Below, in pieces: positions 32,201 through 39,995 of a stretch of 64,000 bases of DNA; the first letter of the stretch is position 1; the number at the start of each line of letters is the position of its first letter. The notes under the pieces are model-generated. The model searched no databases and had not been told where the DNA came from. It saw nothing but the letters and a program-made list of their open reading frames with translations. The translations under genes were made by a program, and so were the position numbers. The DNA is from Crocinitomicaceae bacterium. Lineage in GTDB: Bacteria; Bacteroidota; Bacteroidia; Flavobacteriales_D; Crocinitomicaceae. The stretch lies in the NCBI GenBank assembly GCA_021325675.1, contig JAJTCM010000001.1:558001-622000 (forward strand). Direction: 5' to 3'.

Positions 32201-33558
32201 CCTACCAGGGATACGAGTTTTTAACCCCGCTGGTGCGCAGGGGAAAACGGCAAAATGTGTATTTCAATTTTGTTTATCAGCCCTATAAGGAGGAGGACGA
32301 ACGGATTTCCGGGGTAACAATCATTGCCTACGAAGTGACGGGACATGTACTGGCCAAAAATGAGCTGCAAAAAGCCAAAAGCAATGCGGAAGTCAAAACC
32401 CAGATTGCAGAGGATGCCCTGAAAGCCAAACAGCAGTTTTTATCTAACATGAGCCATGAAATCCGGACGCCGATGAGCGGCGTGATCGGTTTTGCCAATG
32501 CCGTTTTAAAAACAAAGCTTGACCCTAAGCAAAGGGAATACCTCACGGCTATTAAAACATCGGGAGATGCGCTCATTGTATTGATCAATGATATCCTGGA
32601 CCTTGCCAAAGCAGATTCAGGCAAGATGATTTTCATGAAAAGCCCGTTTAATCTGTCCGCTTTGCTCTCGGTTGTACTCCAGTTATTCGAGGTGAAGCTC
32701 AGGGAGAAAAACATCGTTATGCTGAAAGAATTCGATGAACGGATCCCGCAAGTTTTACTGGGAGACCCGCTTCGTTTGAGACAGATCCTGCTGAACCTGA
32801 TGAGCAACGCCGTCAAATTCACTCCGAAAGGCAGCATCAGTATAAACACCCGGATGCACAGTGAAGACGCCGAAAGTGTAAGGGTTGAATTTATCGTGAC
32901 AGATACCGGGATTGGAATCCCTGAAGCCAGGCTGGAACATATTTTCAATGATTTTGAGCAAGCTTCGGATGATACGAGCAACACGTACGGCGGAACAGGT
33001 CTCGGTTTAGCTATTGTAAAGCAATTACTGGAGCTCCAGGGTGGCGCAATTTACGTCAGCAGCGTAATCGATAAAGGTTCTGTTTTTAATTTCGTGCTCT
33101 CGTTCAGGAAGCTCAGTCCCGGAAACAGCCATGAGGAAATACATGAAAAAATAATCCCGGAACCGGATTTTGAGGTTCAGAATGCTAAAATACTTGTAGT
33201 GGAAGATATCGCCCTCAACCAGCTTTTGATGAAGATTATCCTCACGGATTTTGGCTTTGAATATGACGTCGTTGAAAACGGAAAACTGGCCGTCGAAAAA
33301 CTGGAAGCAGGCAGCTATGATCTTGTGCTGATGGACATCCAGATGCCCGTCATGAATGGGATCCAGGCCACTGCATATATCCGTGACCACCTGAAATCGG
33401 ATATCCCGATTATCGCGCTAACGGCGGATGTAACGACGATGGGCCTTGCCAAATGCCGGAAATTAGGTATGACGGATTATATCTCCAAACCGATCGATGA
33501 AAAACTGCTCCACCGCAAAATCCTCAAATGCTTAATGAAAAGCGTTTCTTTAAGATAA
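29293..33558 (+). CDS. CheB-CheR-PAS hybrid histidine kinase with receiver domain
   Basis: A 1421-residue multi-domain signalling protein. The order is: CheB methylesterase-like domain (about 22-215) with the intact triad Ser31 (GASAGG), His58 (VQHLSP) and Asp150 (SANDGT); CheR methyltransferase-like domain (about 225-490) with the SAM-site text WVVACATGEEVYS and a SCRNLMIYL motif; a long Glu/Asn/Ser-rich coiled coil (about 670-755); two PAS-like segments (about 755-870 and 895-1015); a HisKA domain with His1055 in SNMSHEIRTP; HATPase with a GGTGLGLAI box; and a C-terminal receiver with Asp1348 in LMDIQMP. No N-terminal receiver precedes CheB. The start is TTG at 29293, since no earlier ATG fits. 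It has no chemotaxis neighbours, so it is probably not part of a flagellar pathway. Confidence 0.93.
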   Translation: MKKKALTPGSKPEKREPQGADSFTVVAIGASAGGLEAVTLLLQHLAPDTGMAFIYVQHLSPNHKSLLTSILSKLTKMKVQEIDDMEKMKPDNVYIIPYNKNIEVTDGHIKLIPRPENVSSNLSIDVLFSSLANARKENVIGIVLSGSANDGTRGLKEIKQAGGITFAQDDSAKYTSMPHSAIAEGVVDYILSPGEIASELNRISAFPLIKRAHVIKRSEDELEDVDQDLRAIIDILHKKRNVDFSHYKMNTIKRRILRRMSIHKIKLISKYASLLREENDALDLLHQDLLINVTEFFRDTDAFDYLKKSLLPRLLMSKSSGETLRIWVVACATGEEVYSIAMLLMELQDEENHVPFQIFASDVSLQAISKARKGEYSPHQIGNVSQERLQRFFTRQKDKFQVSKDIRDACVFAQHNILSDPPFSKMDLISCRNLMIYLEGSAQKRAISTFHYSLNDGAFLMLGKSETIGRSDELFTALDKKVKIYSRKRDSGGYKIPDITSRIFNKNMTEKNSFLLTEPKKTISSASSNLGMVLDAALLANYMPPSVIINYNMEILQFRGDTEMYLKHTSGKASFNILRMARMEIAFELRNAIHNAIKTNTTTKKTGIEMDSEEKGTAIRIINLEVTPLNVDGEEPLLLVVFSGQQIDLVQQLSKGGENMSEATSRRIKNLEQELFITRSDMSSITRDQESVNEELQSNNEEIVSSNEELQSLNEELETSKEEIESTNEELIVSNRELLARNQEVEEIYAYHEAILSTIQEPMLILDKDVRIQSANGSFYKTFRVNEEESIGVSLYKLGNNQWDIPPLRELLENIVPKNIRIQNFEVEHTFPVIGKKNMLLNAHRFIKQSNEEELIVLTILDITEVRNLAVELQMKEQKAIEKQLQQEKNAVKLSEASNKRYNMMLMQSPFAFAVLKGEEMIITLANDSVKELWGKGNDIEGKSLYEVLPEIVESKVPELLNGVFRSGKAYQGYEFLTPLVRRGKRQNVYFNFVYQPYKEEDERISGVTIIAYEVTGHVLAKNELQKAKSNAEVKTQIAEDALKAKQQFLSNMSHEIRTPMSGVIGFANAVLKTKLDPKQREYLTAIKTSGDALIVLINDILDLAKADSGKMIFMKSPFNLSALLSVVLQLFEVKLREKNIVMLKEFDERIPQVLLGDPLRLRQILLNLMSNAVKFTPKGSISINTRMHSEDAESVRVEFIVTDTGIGIPEARLEHIFNDFEQASDDTSNTYGGTGLGLAIVKQLLELQGGAIYVSSVIDKGSVFNFVLSFRKLSPGNSHEEIHEKIIPEPDFEVQNAKILVVEDIALNQLLMKIILTDFGFEYDVVENGKLAVEKLEAGSYDLVLMDIQMPVMNGIQATAYIRDHLKSDIPIIALTADVTTMGLAKCRKLGMTDYISKPIDEKLLHRKILKCLMKSVSLR

Positions 33559-33575
33559 ACCCCGGAATAATTACT

Positions 33576-36032
33576 CTATCTGTTTTTAGTCCAGCGTTTT
33601 AAGTATAGGTAATCAAAGAAATAGATTAACTTTAAAGAGACTGTGTTTGTTTGCGGTGACTGGATCGTTTGGTTGAAGTTTTTACTGAAAGAATAAATAA
33701 TTTCCTGGTCCTGGGTTTCGATTATGTTTTTGTAAGCCAGGGACAGGAAGCTGCCCGGTGCGAACTGCCAGGAATAAATCAAATCAACACTGAAATAATT
33801 GTAGCTGAAATCGTTGTTGCCAGAGTATGTATCCGTCCGGGTGATATCGCCATTCTCTTCCAGGTTGAAATACTGGCTGTAAGCCGCGTTCGTCCAGTAA
33901 TGCCTGCCGTTGAGTGTCAGTGACATGTTATTGGTGAAGATAAAGCGGGCAAAAAGCGAATTTTCAAAGGTGTGCATTTTACGGAGACCAAAAACAATTG
34001 TATCCGGCTGACTATACCAGTCTGCGCAGCCGAAATTATAAGGGTCAAAATTGTAAGAGCCGGAATAACGCACACTGAAGCGGTCGTTGAAACGATAGCG
34101 CAGCGACCAGGAGCTGTTATATCCCTCCGACACAAAACGATCTATGAAATTGCTGATCGTAACATTCACGTTTGCCATGAGCTTTTTCCGGGAATCGCTG
34201 CCAAAACCGACATAAGCATACCAATAACGCAGGGTTTTGTTATAACGGCCCATGATCCTTGGCTCATTGAAATCGTAAGCAGCTACCGGTGTTCCGCCTG
34301 CGCCAAGGGAAATCGCATTAAAATTCATCAAAACAGGGTTCAGCGAAGCATTTACGGAAACGCCGGTATTCATTTTGCTTTCGTAATGCCTGCTGTAGTT
34401 GAAGGAAAATTCGTTGTACATGCTCCGGAAAATTTTGCGCGGCTGGAAAAACTGGTGCACAAGATAAGCGCGCATATTTTCATAATTGACAATCGTAAAT
34501 GGCCCCAGGTCGGTCTGGCGATAAGTATCATTCGCTACGGAGCGGCTCGCGCCATACTGGATTTTGCCCGTCGTTTTCCTGAAACCAACAAAATAATTGT
34601 AGCCCGGTGTATTCATCAATGCTTTGTTGGAACCGGCTTTTGGCTCAAAATACTGGCTGACATTGAGGCTTCCGTCGATGGCATATGTATTTTTAAACAA
34701 AGCAATATTGAATCCGCCACCGGTAACATTCGCATTTCCCCAGTCGCGGGGGCGGGTTGTGTTGGTGTTGATGAACCATAGGCTGGAATTGTTCTTCAAC
34801 TGCTTGTCCAACACCAGGATATTGTAATTCGTCAGCGGTTCGGTGAGAATTTTGCGCTCATTTCCAATAGAATCCCTGACAAGAGCGTGCATTTCGTCTG
34901 TAACGGCATTGAAAAAACCGATTCCCAGGCCGTTGGCGTTTCGCCCGGATAATTTAGCTGCATTGATCAGGCGCGTGGACGATGGATTGGAAATAATCGT
35001 TTCCTTTTCCCCGACCATGTACGGAACAGAATAATACAGCGTTGGCGTTTTCCCGATCCGGCGGGAGTAGAAGAGGTTATTTTTGGAAAAAAGATCGGTA
35101 CCTTCTTTGAAAAACTGGCGGTATTCGTCGTACATGACCTCCTGGAAAGTAATATTTTTCACTTTGTTATCGGATTGCACCTGCCCGAAATCCGGCAAAA
35201 GCGTCATATCGAGCGTATAATAATCGTTTATTCCGTAGCGGACATCCGCGCCTAGCTTCCAGGACGTTTCGCCGATTGTTTTACCTGGATCGCCCGGGTT
35301 TGGAAAGCGCGAGGAATAAGCGGAAACGTACGGAAGAAAAGACAAGCGCAGCGGAGTTTTGATGTTCTCAATGCCTTTCAAAGTTCCCCAGTAAAACAGG
35401 CCGTTTGCAACTCCCGAAGGCGTCAGGGCCCACTGGTCAAATTCGCGCGTTCGCCGGATATTCCGGGTAGCCTGCAGAGCCCATTCCTGCACGGCCGTTT
35501 CCGGAAAGCGCAAAGCCGAGTAGGGGATCCTCATTTCAACCGCCCAGCCTAGCTCGTTGATCTGAACGGCGCTTTCCCAAACGGCATTGTACGTATAATC
35601 GGAAAAGCGGAAATCCTGCTGCACACCGGAAGCAAAAACAGAAAACTCAAAAGCGTCCTGGCGAATGTTGTACGGATCGATCACAAAACGGAACAGATCG
35701 GCGTTCAGGTCATCGTCACGCATTCCAAGCTCGTGTAAAATGCTATCCGGGTGCGGATCATACATCATCGCGGAAACGTAAATCGCATTATCGTCATATA
35801 GAATAGCGACTTCCGTTTTCATGGTCGGCGCAGCGCCTTCAATCGGGCGGTTCATCGTAAAATCACTGAAGGGTTTTGCTTTTCCCCAGGTTTCCGGCTC
35901 AAGAACGCCGTCAATCTTTGGCGCCTGCTCTGTCCTGGTTGCAAAGCACACTTTATTCGTATCTATCTGGCCCTGAGCCGAAAAATGAACCAATAACAGT
36001 AAAATGAAACTGCCTGCTGCTGCCCTCATCAT
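33576..36032 (-). CDS. DUF5916 outer-membrane protein with CBM9-like N-terminal domain
   Basis: An exported protein of 818 residues if started at the ATG at 36032 (or 817 from 36029). Those starts place a signal peptide first (MMRAAAGSFILLLLVHFSAQGQ); the longer frame to 36149 would bury it. The N-terminal part (about 30-230: PKIDGVLEPETWGKAK, then ILYDDNAIYVSAMMYD) resembles the family 9 carbohydrate-binding fold. The remainder is rich in alternating aromatic and polar residues and ends in a hydrophobic strand, consistent with the DUF5916 beta barrel. Proteins of this family are common in Bacteroidota outer membranes; ligand and function are unknown. It converges tightly on the hybrid kinase (17 bases). 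Confidence 0.85.
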   Translation of the reverse strand: MMRAAAGSFILLLLVHFSAQGQIDTNKVCFATRTEQAPKIDGVLEPETWGKAKPFSDFTMNRPIEGAAPTMKTEVAILYDDNAIYVSAMMYDPHPDSILHELGMRDDDLNADLFRFVIDPYNIRQDAFEFSVFASGVQQDFRFSDYTYNAVWESAVQINELGWAVEMRIPYSALRFPETAVQEWALQATRNIRRTREFDQWALTPSGVANGLFYWGTLKGIENIKTPLRLSFLPYVSAYSSRFPNPGDPGKTIGETSWKLGADVRYGINDYYTLDMTLLPDFGQVQSDNKVKNITFQEVMYDEYRQFFKEGTDLFSKNNLFYSRRIGKTPTLYYSVPYMVGEKETIISNPSSTRLINAAKLSGRNANGLGIGFFNAVTDEMHALVRDSIGNERKILTEPLTNYNILVLDKQLKNNSSLWFINTNTTRPRDWGNANVTGGGFNIALFKNTYAIDGSLNVSQYFEPKAGSNKALMNTPGYNYFVGFRKTTGKIQYGASRSVANDTYRQTDLGPFTIVNYENMRAYLVHQFFQPRKIFRSMYNEFSFNYSRHYESKMNTGVSVNASLNPVLMNFNAISLGAGGTPVAAYDFNEPRIMGRYNKTLRYWYAYVGFGSDSRKKLMANVNVTISNFIDRFVSEGYNSSWSLRYRFNDRFSVRYSGSYNFDPYNFGCADWYSQPDTIVFGLRKMHTFENSLFARFIFTNNMSLTLNGRHYWTNAAYSQYFNLEENGDITRTDTYSGNNDFSYNYFSVDLIYSWQFAPGSFLSLAYKNIIETQDQEIIYSFSKNFNQTIQSPQTNTVSLKLIYFFDYLYLKRWTKNR

Positions 36033-36149
36033 CTTGTGTAGTGTAAACAATAATTTATCAATATTTGATATGTCAATTATAGAGACTTTTCGGGAATGGT
36101 GACGGACAAAAAGGACGAAAGGTTGCATCCGGGTGGATAAACGGCACAA

Positions 36150-36293
36150 AAGATTTATAGAAAGTTAAGGCGCATTTTTATTGTGAACGCAAAGTTTTCG
36201 CAAAGTTCGCTGAGGAATGCGAAGAAAAGAAGTGATTAACGATGAATTCCTCATTCTTCATTCTTCATTCTTCACTCTTCACTCTCAATTTAA
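36150..36293. repeat. Spacer with TTTGCG words and a 7-bp microsatellite
   Basis: At 36180-36225 the words AACGCAAAGTTTTCGCAAAG and TTCGCTGAGGAATGCGAAG recur as in other spacers. At 36251-36286 a 7-bp unit CATTCTT is repeated about five times with slight drift to CACTCTT, just past the rpe stop codon. Confidence 0.55.
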
Positions 36294-36947
36294 CTAATGT
36301 ATTTCTTTCAGGGCGGCGATTGTTTCCTTGGGGTTACCTGAGTTGAAAACAAAGCTTCCGGCAACGAGTGCATTCGCGCCGGCATGAACGAGCTGTTTGC
36401 CGGTTTCGAGGTTGACACCGCCGTCTACTTCCAGGACACAAGCCGGGTTTTTAGCATCGATCAGCGCGCGAAGCTCTTTGACTTTATTGATTGCGTTTGC
36501 AATGAATTTCTGACCGCCAAATCCGGGATTAACGGACATAATAAGCACCAGGTCAAGGTCTTCTATCACCTCGCTGAGCACATTTACAGGTGTATGCGGA
36601 TTAAGCGCAATTCCTGCCTTCATACCTTCCGCTTTGATCGCCTGGATCGTGCGGTGAACATGTGTGCTTGCCTCGTAATGAAAAGTCAGGATATCCGCTC
36701 CGTGCTTTTTGAACTCTGAAATATAAGCATCCGGGTTCTGGATCATAATATGAACGTCCAGCGGCTTGGTGGCATGTTTTTTAATTGCTGCCATCACGGG
36801 AAAGCCAAAGGAAATATTCGGTACAAAAACCCCGTCCATCACATCGATATGAAACCAGTCAGCCTGGCTTTGGTTGATCATTTCAACGTCGTGCTGGATG
36901 TTTCCAAAATCACAGGAAAGAACGGAAGGGGAGATGATAATACTCAT
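36294..36947 (-). CDS. rpe: Ribulose-phosphate 3-epimerase
   Basis: Interconverts ribulose 5-phosphate and xylulose 5-phosphate in the pentose phosphate pathway. The 217-residue TIM barrel has all the metal-binding motifs: SPSVLSCDF at the N-terminus, His33 and Asp35 in WFHIDVMDG, a further His in DVHIMI, and Asp in EVDGGVN. MSVNPGFGGQKF forms the phosphate-binding loop. It stands alone, divergent from the small membrane protein gene at 37007. In this organism it is probably housekeeping; the carbon-uptake genes beside it do not imply a Calvin cycle. Confidence 0.97.
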   Translation of the reverse strand: MSIIISPSVLSCDFGNIQHDVEMINQSQADWFHIDVMDGVFVPNISFGFPVMAAIKKHATKPLDVHIMIQNPDAYISEFKKHGADILTFHYEASTHVHRTIQAIKAEGMKAGIALNPHTPVNVLSEVIEDLDLVLIMSVNPGFGGQKFIANAINKVKELRALIDAKNPACVLEVDGGVNLETGKQLVHAGANALVAGSFVFNSGNPKETIAALKEIH

Positions 36948-36991
36948 TTGTTATTTTTTTGGTAAAATTAATCATTCTATCTGATTTGTGG

Positions 36992-36999
36992 TAATTTTG
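36992..36999 (+). promoter_or_regulatory. TAnnTTTG-type -7 element, near-leaderless
   Basis: TAATTTTG ends only 7 bases before the ATG at 37007, so a transcript from it would have almost no 5' leader. Confidence 0.4.
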
Positions 37000-37006
37000 C
37001 TTTTGC

Positions 37007-37372
37007 ATGAAGAAAATCAAAGTAGCGAAATTTTTGGGTTTGTCAGCAGCTATAATTCTGTTGTTCAACTTATTATTTACCAGCTACCAGGGCTTCTTCA
37101 ACCTGGAGAAAAACACAGAAAAAGACAAGTCCGGACTTAGCATTAACACACTGAGCCTGGATGATGACAACCTTTTCAACTTCGAAAAAGAAGCTCCTGA
37201 TGAAGAAGATTTTGATGATAAACACGAATTTCTTCCTTACGGCTTAAATTTTGCAAAATACGATCTCAGTGCCCTGCTCAGCCAGGTTCCCTGCTTAAAA
37301 AAATATAAGTATACCGTTGCGCTTAAGCAATCACTCCCGCGGTGGCTGCTTGTAAGACATATTTTGATATGA
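37007..37372 (+). CDS. Small single-pass membrane protein of unknown function
   Basis: A 121-residue protein I do not recognise. It has a basic start, one hydrophobic helix at about 11-30 (FLGLSAAIILLFNLLFTSYQ), then a polar and strongly acidic middle (about 46-72: many Asp and Glu, including EAPDEEDFDDKHE) and a basic C-terminus (KKYKYTVALKQSLPRWLLVRH). This suggests an inner-membrane anchor with a periplasmic tail. It lies 115 bases before dabA on the same strand and may be transcribed with the carbon-uptake operon, but nothing in its sequence proves a shared function. Confidence 0.6.
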   Translation: MKKIKVAKFLGLSAAIILLFNLLFTSYQGFFNLEKNTEKDKSGLSINTLSLDDDNLFNFEKEAPDEEDFDDKHEFLPYGLNFAKYDLSALLSQVPCLKKYKYTVALKQSLPRWLLVRHILI

Positions 37373-37420
37373 AGATTAAATAAAACCGGTTAAAAATCAG
37401 TGTTTTATTAATCTTATATC

Positions 37421-37501
37421 ATGAAAAAAAGAAATCCAATTAACAGATTTTATTCTTTTATCCTGATATATTCCAAACGAATGTATCATGATAGGGAATA
37501 A
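37421..37501 (+). CDS. Possible 26-residue leader ORF overlapping the dabA start
   Basis: ATG at 37421 opens a frame of 26 codons (MKKRNPINRFYSF...) that ends at a TAA at 37499-37501, 14 bases inside dabA in another frame. If translated, it could couple ribosome flow to the dabA start. There is no independent evidence that it is expressed; chance is a fair alternative. Confidence 0.2.
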   Translation: MKKRNPINRFYSFILIYSKRMYHDRE

Positions 37502-39995
37502 GCAAGGCTTCGACCTGGACCACCTTGTCCACGAGCTGAAACATTACCTGCCAAGCCAGGCCCCGCTGAAAGATTTCATCCACCACAATACGCTGCATGC
37601 GTTCCAGGGTGATCCTTTCCATACGGCGCTGGTGAAGGCCAACCGCATATTCGGGTACAAGACTTACCTGAATTTCGGGGACTACCAGCAAATGTTCCAC
37701 GACAACAAAATTTCGCGCGAGGTACTTGAAAAAGTGATCCGCACGAAAAAAGGGGAGGAGAACATGACTTACTGGCTTTCCCGCCTGTTTGAAGCCCGTG
37801 AGCTGAATTACACGGCGCCGCGCATCGGTTCCCTGCGTGAATGCTGGAAAGAGAAGTACAAATTCGACCTGGATGTCCGTGTGCACCCTTTTCTGTTCCG
37901 GTTATTGGCGAGCTACCTCGACCAGGGCGTTTCCGTATGGAATTTTCCGGGCAATTCGAAGGATTTTATGAAGTCCTTGCGCGACCTGGAGAAAAAGAGT
38001 CTCATCGGTTTGCTGAAAAGTCCGCGGGCCAAAAAGTTGCTGCTCACACCTAAGCTGCAAATCGAAAAGCTGCTCGAAATCCTCGTTGGAGACGAAAGCC
38101 TTTTTGAAACATACACTTTCGATCAGCAGTTTGCACACCCCGGATGGTCAGGAATCGTTTCCGTGATCGAAGATAACCCGGGCACGCTTTTGGACAAAAG
38201 ATCACTTTCCCTCGTAGACCTTATTAAAATCGAGCTGCTAATGGAAATTGATGCCCTGGACACACATTTTGGTGAAATCTGGGCGCCGCTGGGCTCGAAA
38301 GTCAAGGTTAAGCCCCCACAGCTTTTTTCGCCGGTGAGAATGACAAAGAACGATGAGCTGAAAGAAATCTGGCAGGAAGCTTACGAATGGTCTTATTACG
38401 ACCAGGTGATCTGCGCCCTGAAAAACCAGGAAAAAAACAAGTCCGTTCCTGCTGAGAGACAATTCCAGGCGCTGTTCTGCATCGATGACCGCGAATGTTC
38501 AATCCGCCGCTATATTGAGCAAACTGTTCCTGGTTGTGAAACTTTTTCCACGGCCGGGCATTTTAACGTAGAGTTCTATTATCAACCGGAACACGGGAAG
38601 TTTTTTACGAAAGTTTGTCCCGCTCCCTTAACACCAAAATTCCTCGTCCAGGAAAAGGAAAATAAAAGCAAGAAAAAGCGGGATTTTCACTTCAACAGAC
38701 GCTCACACTCTTTAGTCACCGGCTGGTTTCTGACCCATACCATCGGTTTGTGGTCCGGGATCCGGCTGGCGCTGTCTATTTTCAAGCCGCAGATGAACGC
38801 AGCTACAAGCTCGTCTTCCCTGCACATGGACCCGGCTGCCAGTCTGACGATCGAGAATAAAGACCCAAACCACACTGTAAATGGCCTGCAGGTTGGCTTC
38901 ACCGTTACCGAAATGACCGACAGGGTGGAAGGCTTACTGAAAAGTATCGGTCTTGTAACTGATTTTGCGCCAATTGTCTATGCGATCGGCCACGGGTCAA
39001 CGAGCGTCAATAATACACACTATGCCGGTTACGACTGCGGGGCTTGCTCCGGGCGGCCGGGATCGGTAAATGCACGAACGGCTTGCTTCATGGCGAACCA
39101 CCCTGAAGTGCGTAAAGGCCTGGCTGAAAGAGGAATTCAAATCCCTGACAGCACACAATTTGTTGGCGCTTTGCACGATACTTCCCGCGATGAGATCACG
39201 TATTTTGATACGGCGGTTTTACATGAAAGCAACAAAGCTTTACACCTGAAAAACGTACAGGCTATTGAAATTGCGCTGGATAAAAACGCGAAGGAGCGTT
39301 CGCGCCGTTTTGAAAGTATCAGCTCGAATGCCGATGCTAAGAAAGTTCACCGGAAAGTGAAAACGCGTTCGGTCTCCCTGTTTGAGCCGCGCCCGGAACT
39401 GAACCACGCTACCAACGCCCTTACAATCGTTGGCCGCCGCTCGTTCACACGGCAGATTTTCCTTGACAGGCGCGCTTTCCTGAATTCATTCGATTACCGG
39501 GTTGATCCGGAAGGCAAATATTTACTCGGGATCCTGCACGCTGTGGCGCCGGTTTGCGGCGGAATTAACCTCGAGTATTATTTCTCGCGGGTGGATAACC
39601 ACAACCTGGGAGCAGGAACAAAGCTTCCGCACAATGTGATGGGACTTCTCGGGGTTGCGAACGGTACAGACGGCGATTTACGCACGGGCTTGCCGCAGCA
39701 GATGATCGAAGTACACGATCCTGTGAGGCTTCTCGTTATTGTGGAACATTTCCCGGAAATCGTTTTACGGACCATCAAAACAAACCCGCAAACCTACAAT
39801 TGGTTTGAAAAAAACTGGGTGAAACTGGTGGCTTGCAATCCTGAAACCAATGAATTCTTCGAGTTCAGGGACGGGAAATTCCTGCCGTACGAAACGGTAC
39901 AGGATTATACGGAAACCGTAAGCGACCCGGAAAAGCTGATTATGCAGCACGAAGATAATTTGCCTGTTTTTTACCTCAAACAAAATAGCTTATGA
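37488..39995 (+). CDS. dabA: DabA (DUF2309), catalytic subunit of the DAB inorganic carbon pump
   Basis: Cytoplasmic, membrane-associated beta-carbonic-anhydrase-like subunit of 835 residues that, with DabB, hydrates CO2 to bicarbonate in an energy-coupled, one-way manner. The zinc-site residues are all present: Cys331 and Asp333 in FCIDDREC, His502 in AIGHGSTS and Cys517 in YDCGACSG. Their spacing (2 and 15 residues) equals that of the characterised Halothiobacillus DabA (Cys351, Asp353, His524, Cys539). The N-terminal HHNTLHAFQG motif is also typical. Its stop overlaps the dabB start by 4 bases (ATGA), pointing to translational coupling. It heads dabA-dabB-sulP-porin. Confidence 0.95.
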   Translation: MIGNKQGFDLDHLVHELKHYLPSQAPLKDFIHHNTLHAFQGDPFHTALVKANRIFGYKTYLNFGDYQQMFHDNKISREVLEKVIRTKKGEENMTYWLSRLFEARELNYTAPRIGSLRECWKEKYKFDLDVRVHPFLFRLLASYLDQGVSVWNFPGNSKDFMKSLRDLEKKSLIGLLKSPRAKKLLLTPKLQIEKLLEILVGDESLFETYTFDQQFAHPGWSGIVSVIEDNPGTLLDKRSLSLVDLIKIELLMEIDALDTHFGEIWAPLGSKVKVKPPQLFSPVRMTKNDELKEIWQEAYEWSYYDQVICALKNQEKNKSVPAERQFQALFCIDDRECSIRRYIEQTVPGCETFSTAGHFNVEFYYQPEHGKFFTKVCPAPLTPKFLVQEKENKSKKKRDFHFNRRSHSLVTGWFLTHTIGLWSGIRLALSIFKPQMNAATSSSSLHMDPAASLTIENKDPNHTVNGLQVGFTVTEMTDRVEGLLKSIGLVTDFAPIVYAIGHGSTSVNNTHYAGYDCGACSGRPGSVNARTACFMANHPEVRKGLAERGIQIPDSTQFVGALHDTSRDEITYFDTAVLHESNKALHLKNVQAIEIALDKNAKERSRRFESISSNADAKKVHRKVKTRSVSLFEPRPELNHATNALTIVGRRSFTRQIFLDRRAFLNSFDYRVDPEGKYLLGILHAVAPVCGGINLEYYFSRVDNHNLGAGTKLPHNVMGLLGVANGTDGDLRTGLPQQMIEVHDPVRLLVIVEHFPEIVLRTIKTNPQTYNWFEKNWVKLVACNPETNEFFEFRDGKFLPYETVQDYTETVSDPEKLIMQHEDNLPVFYLKQNSL

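Noticed and set aside
33972-34781. A 269-codon open frame on the plus strand inside the DUF5916 gene
   Set aside because: It lies entirely antisense to a well-supported outer-membrane protein gene, has no family resemblance, and several such frames occur as by-products of codon bias.
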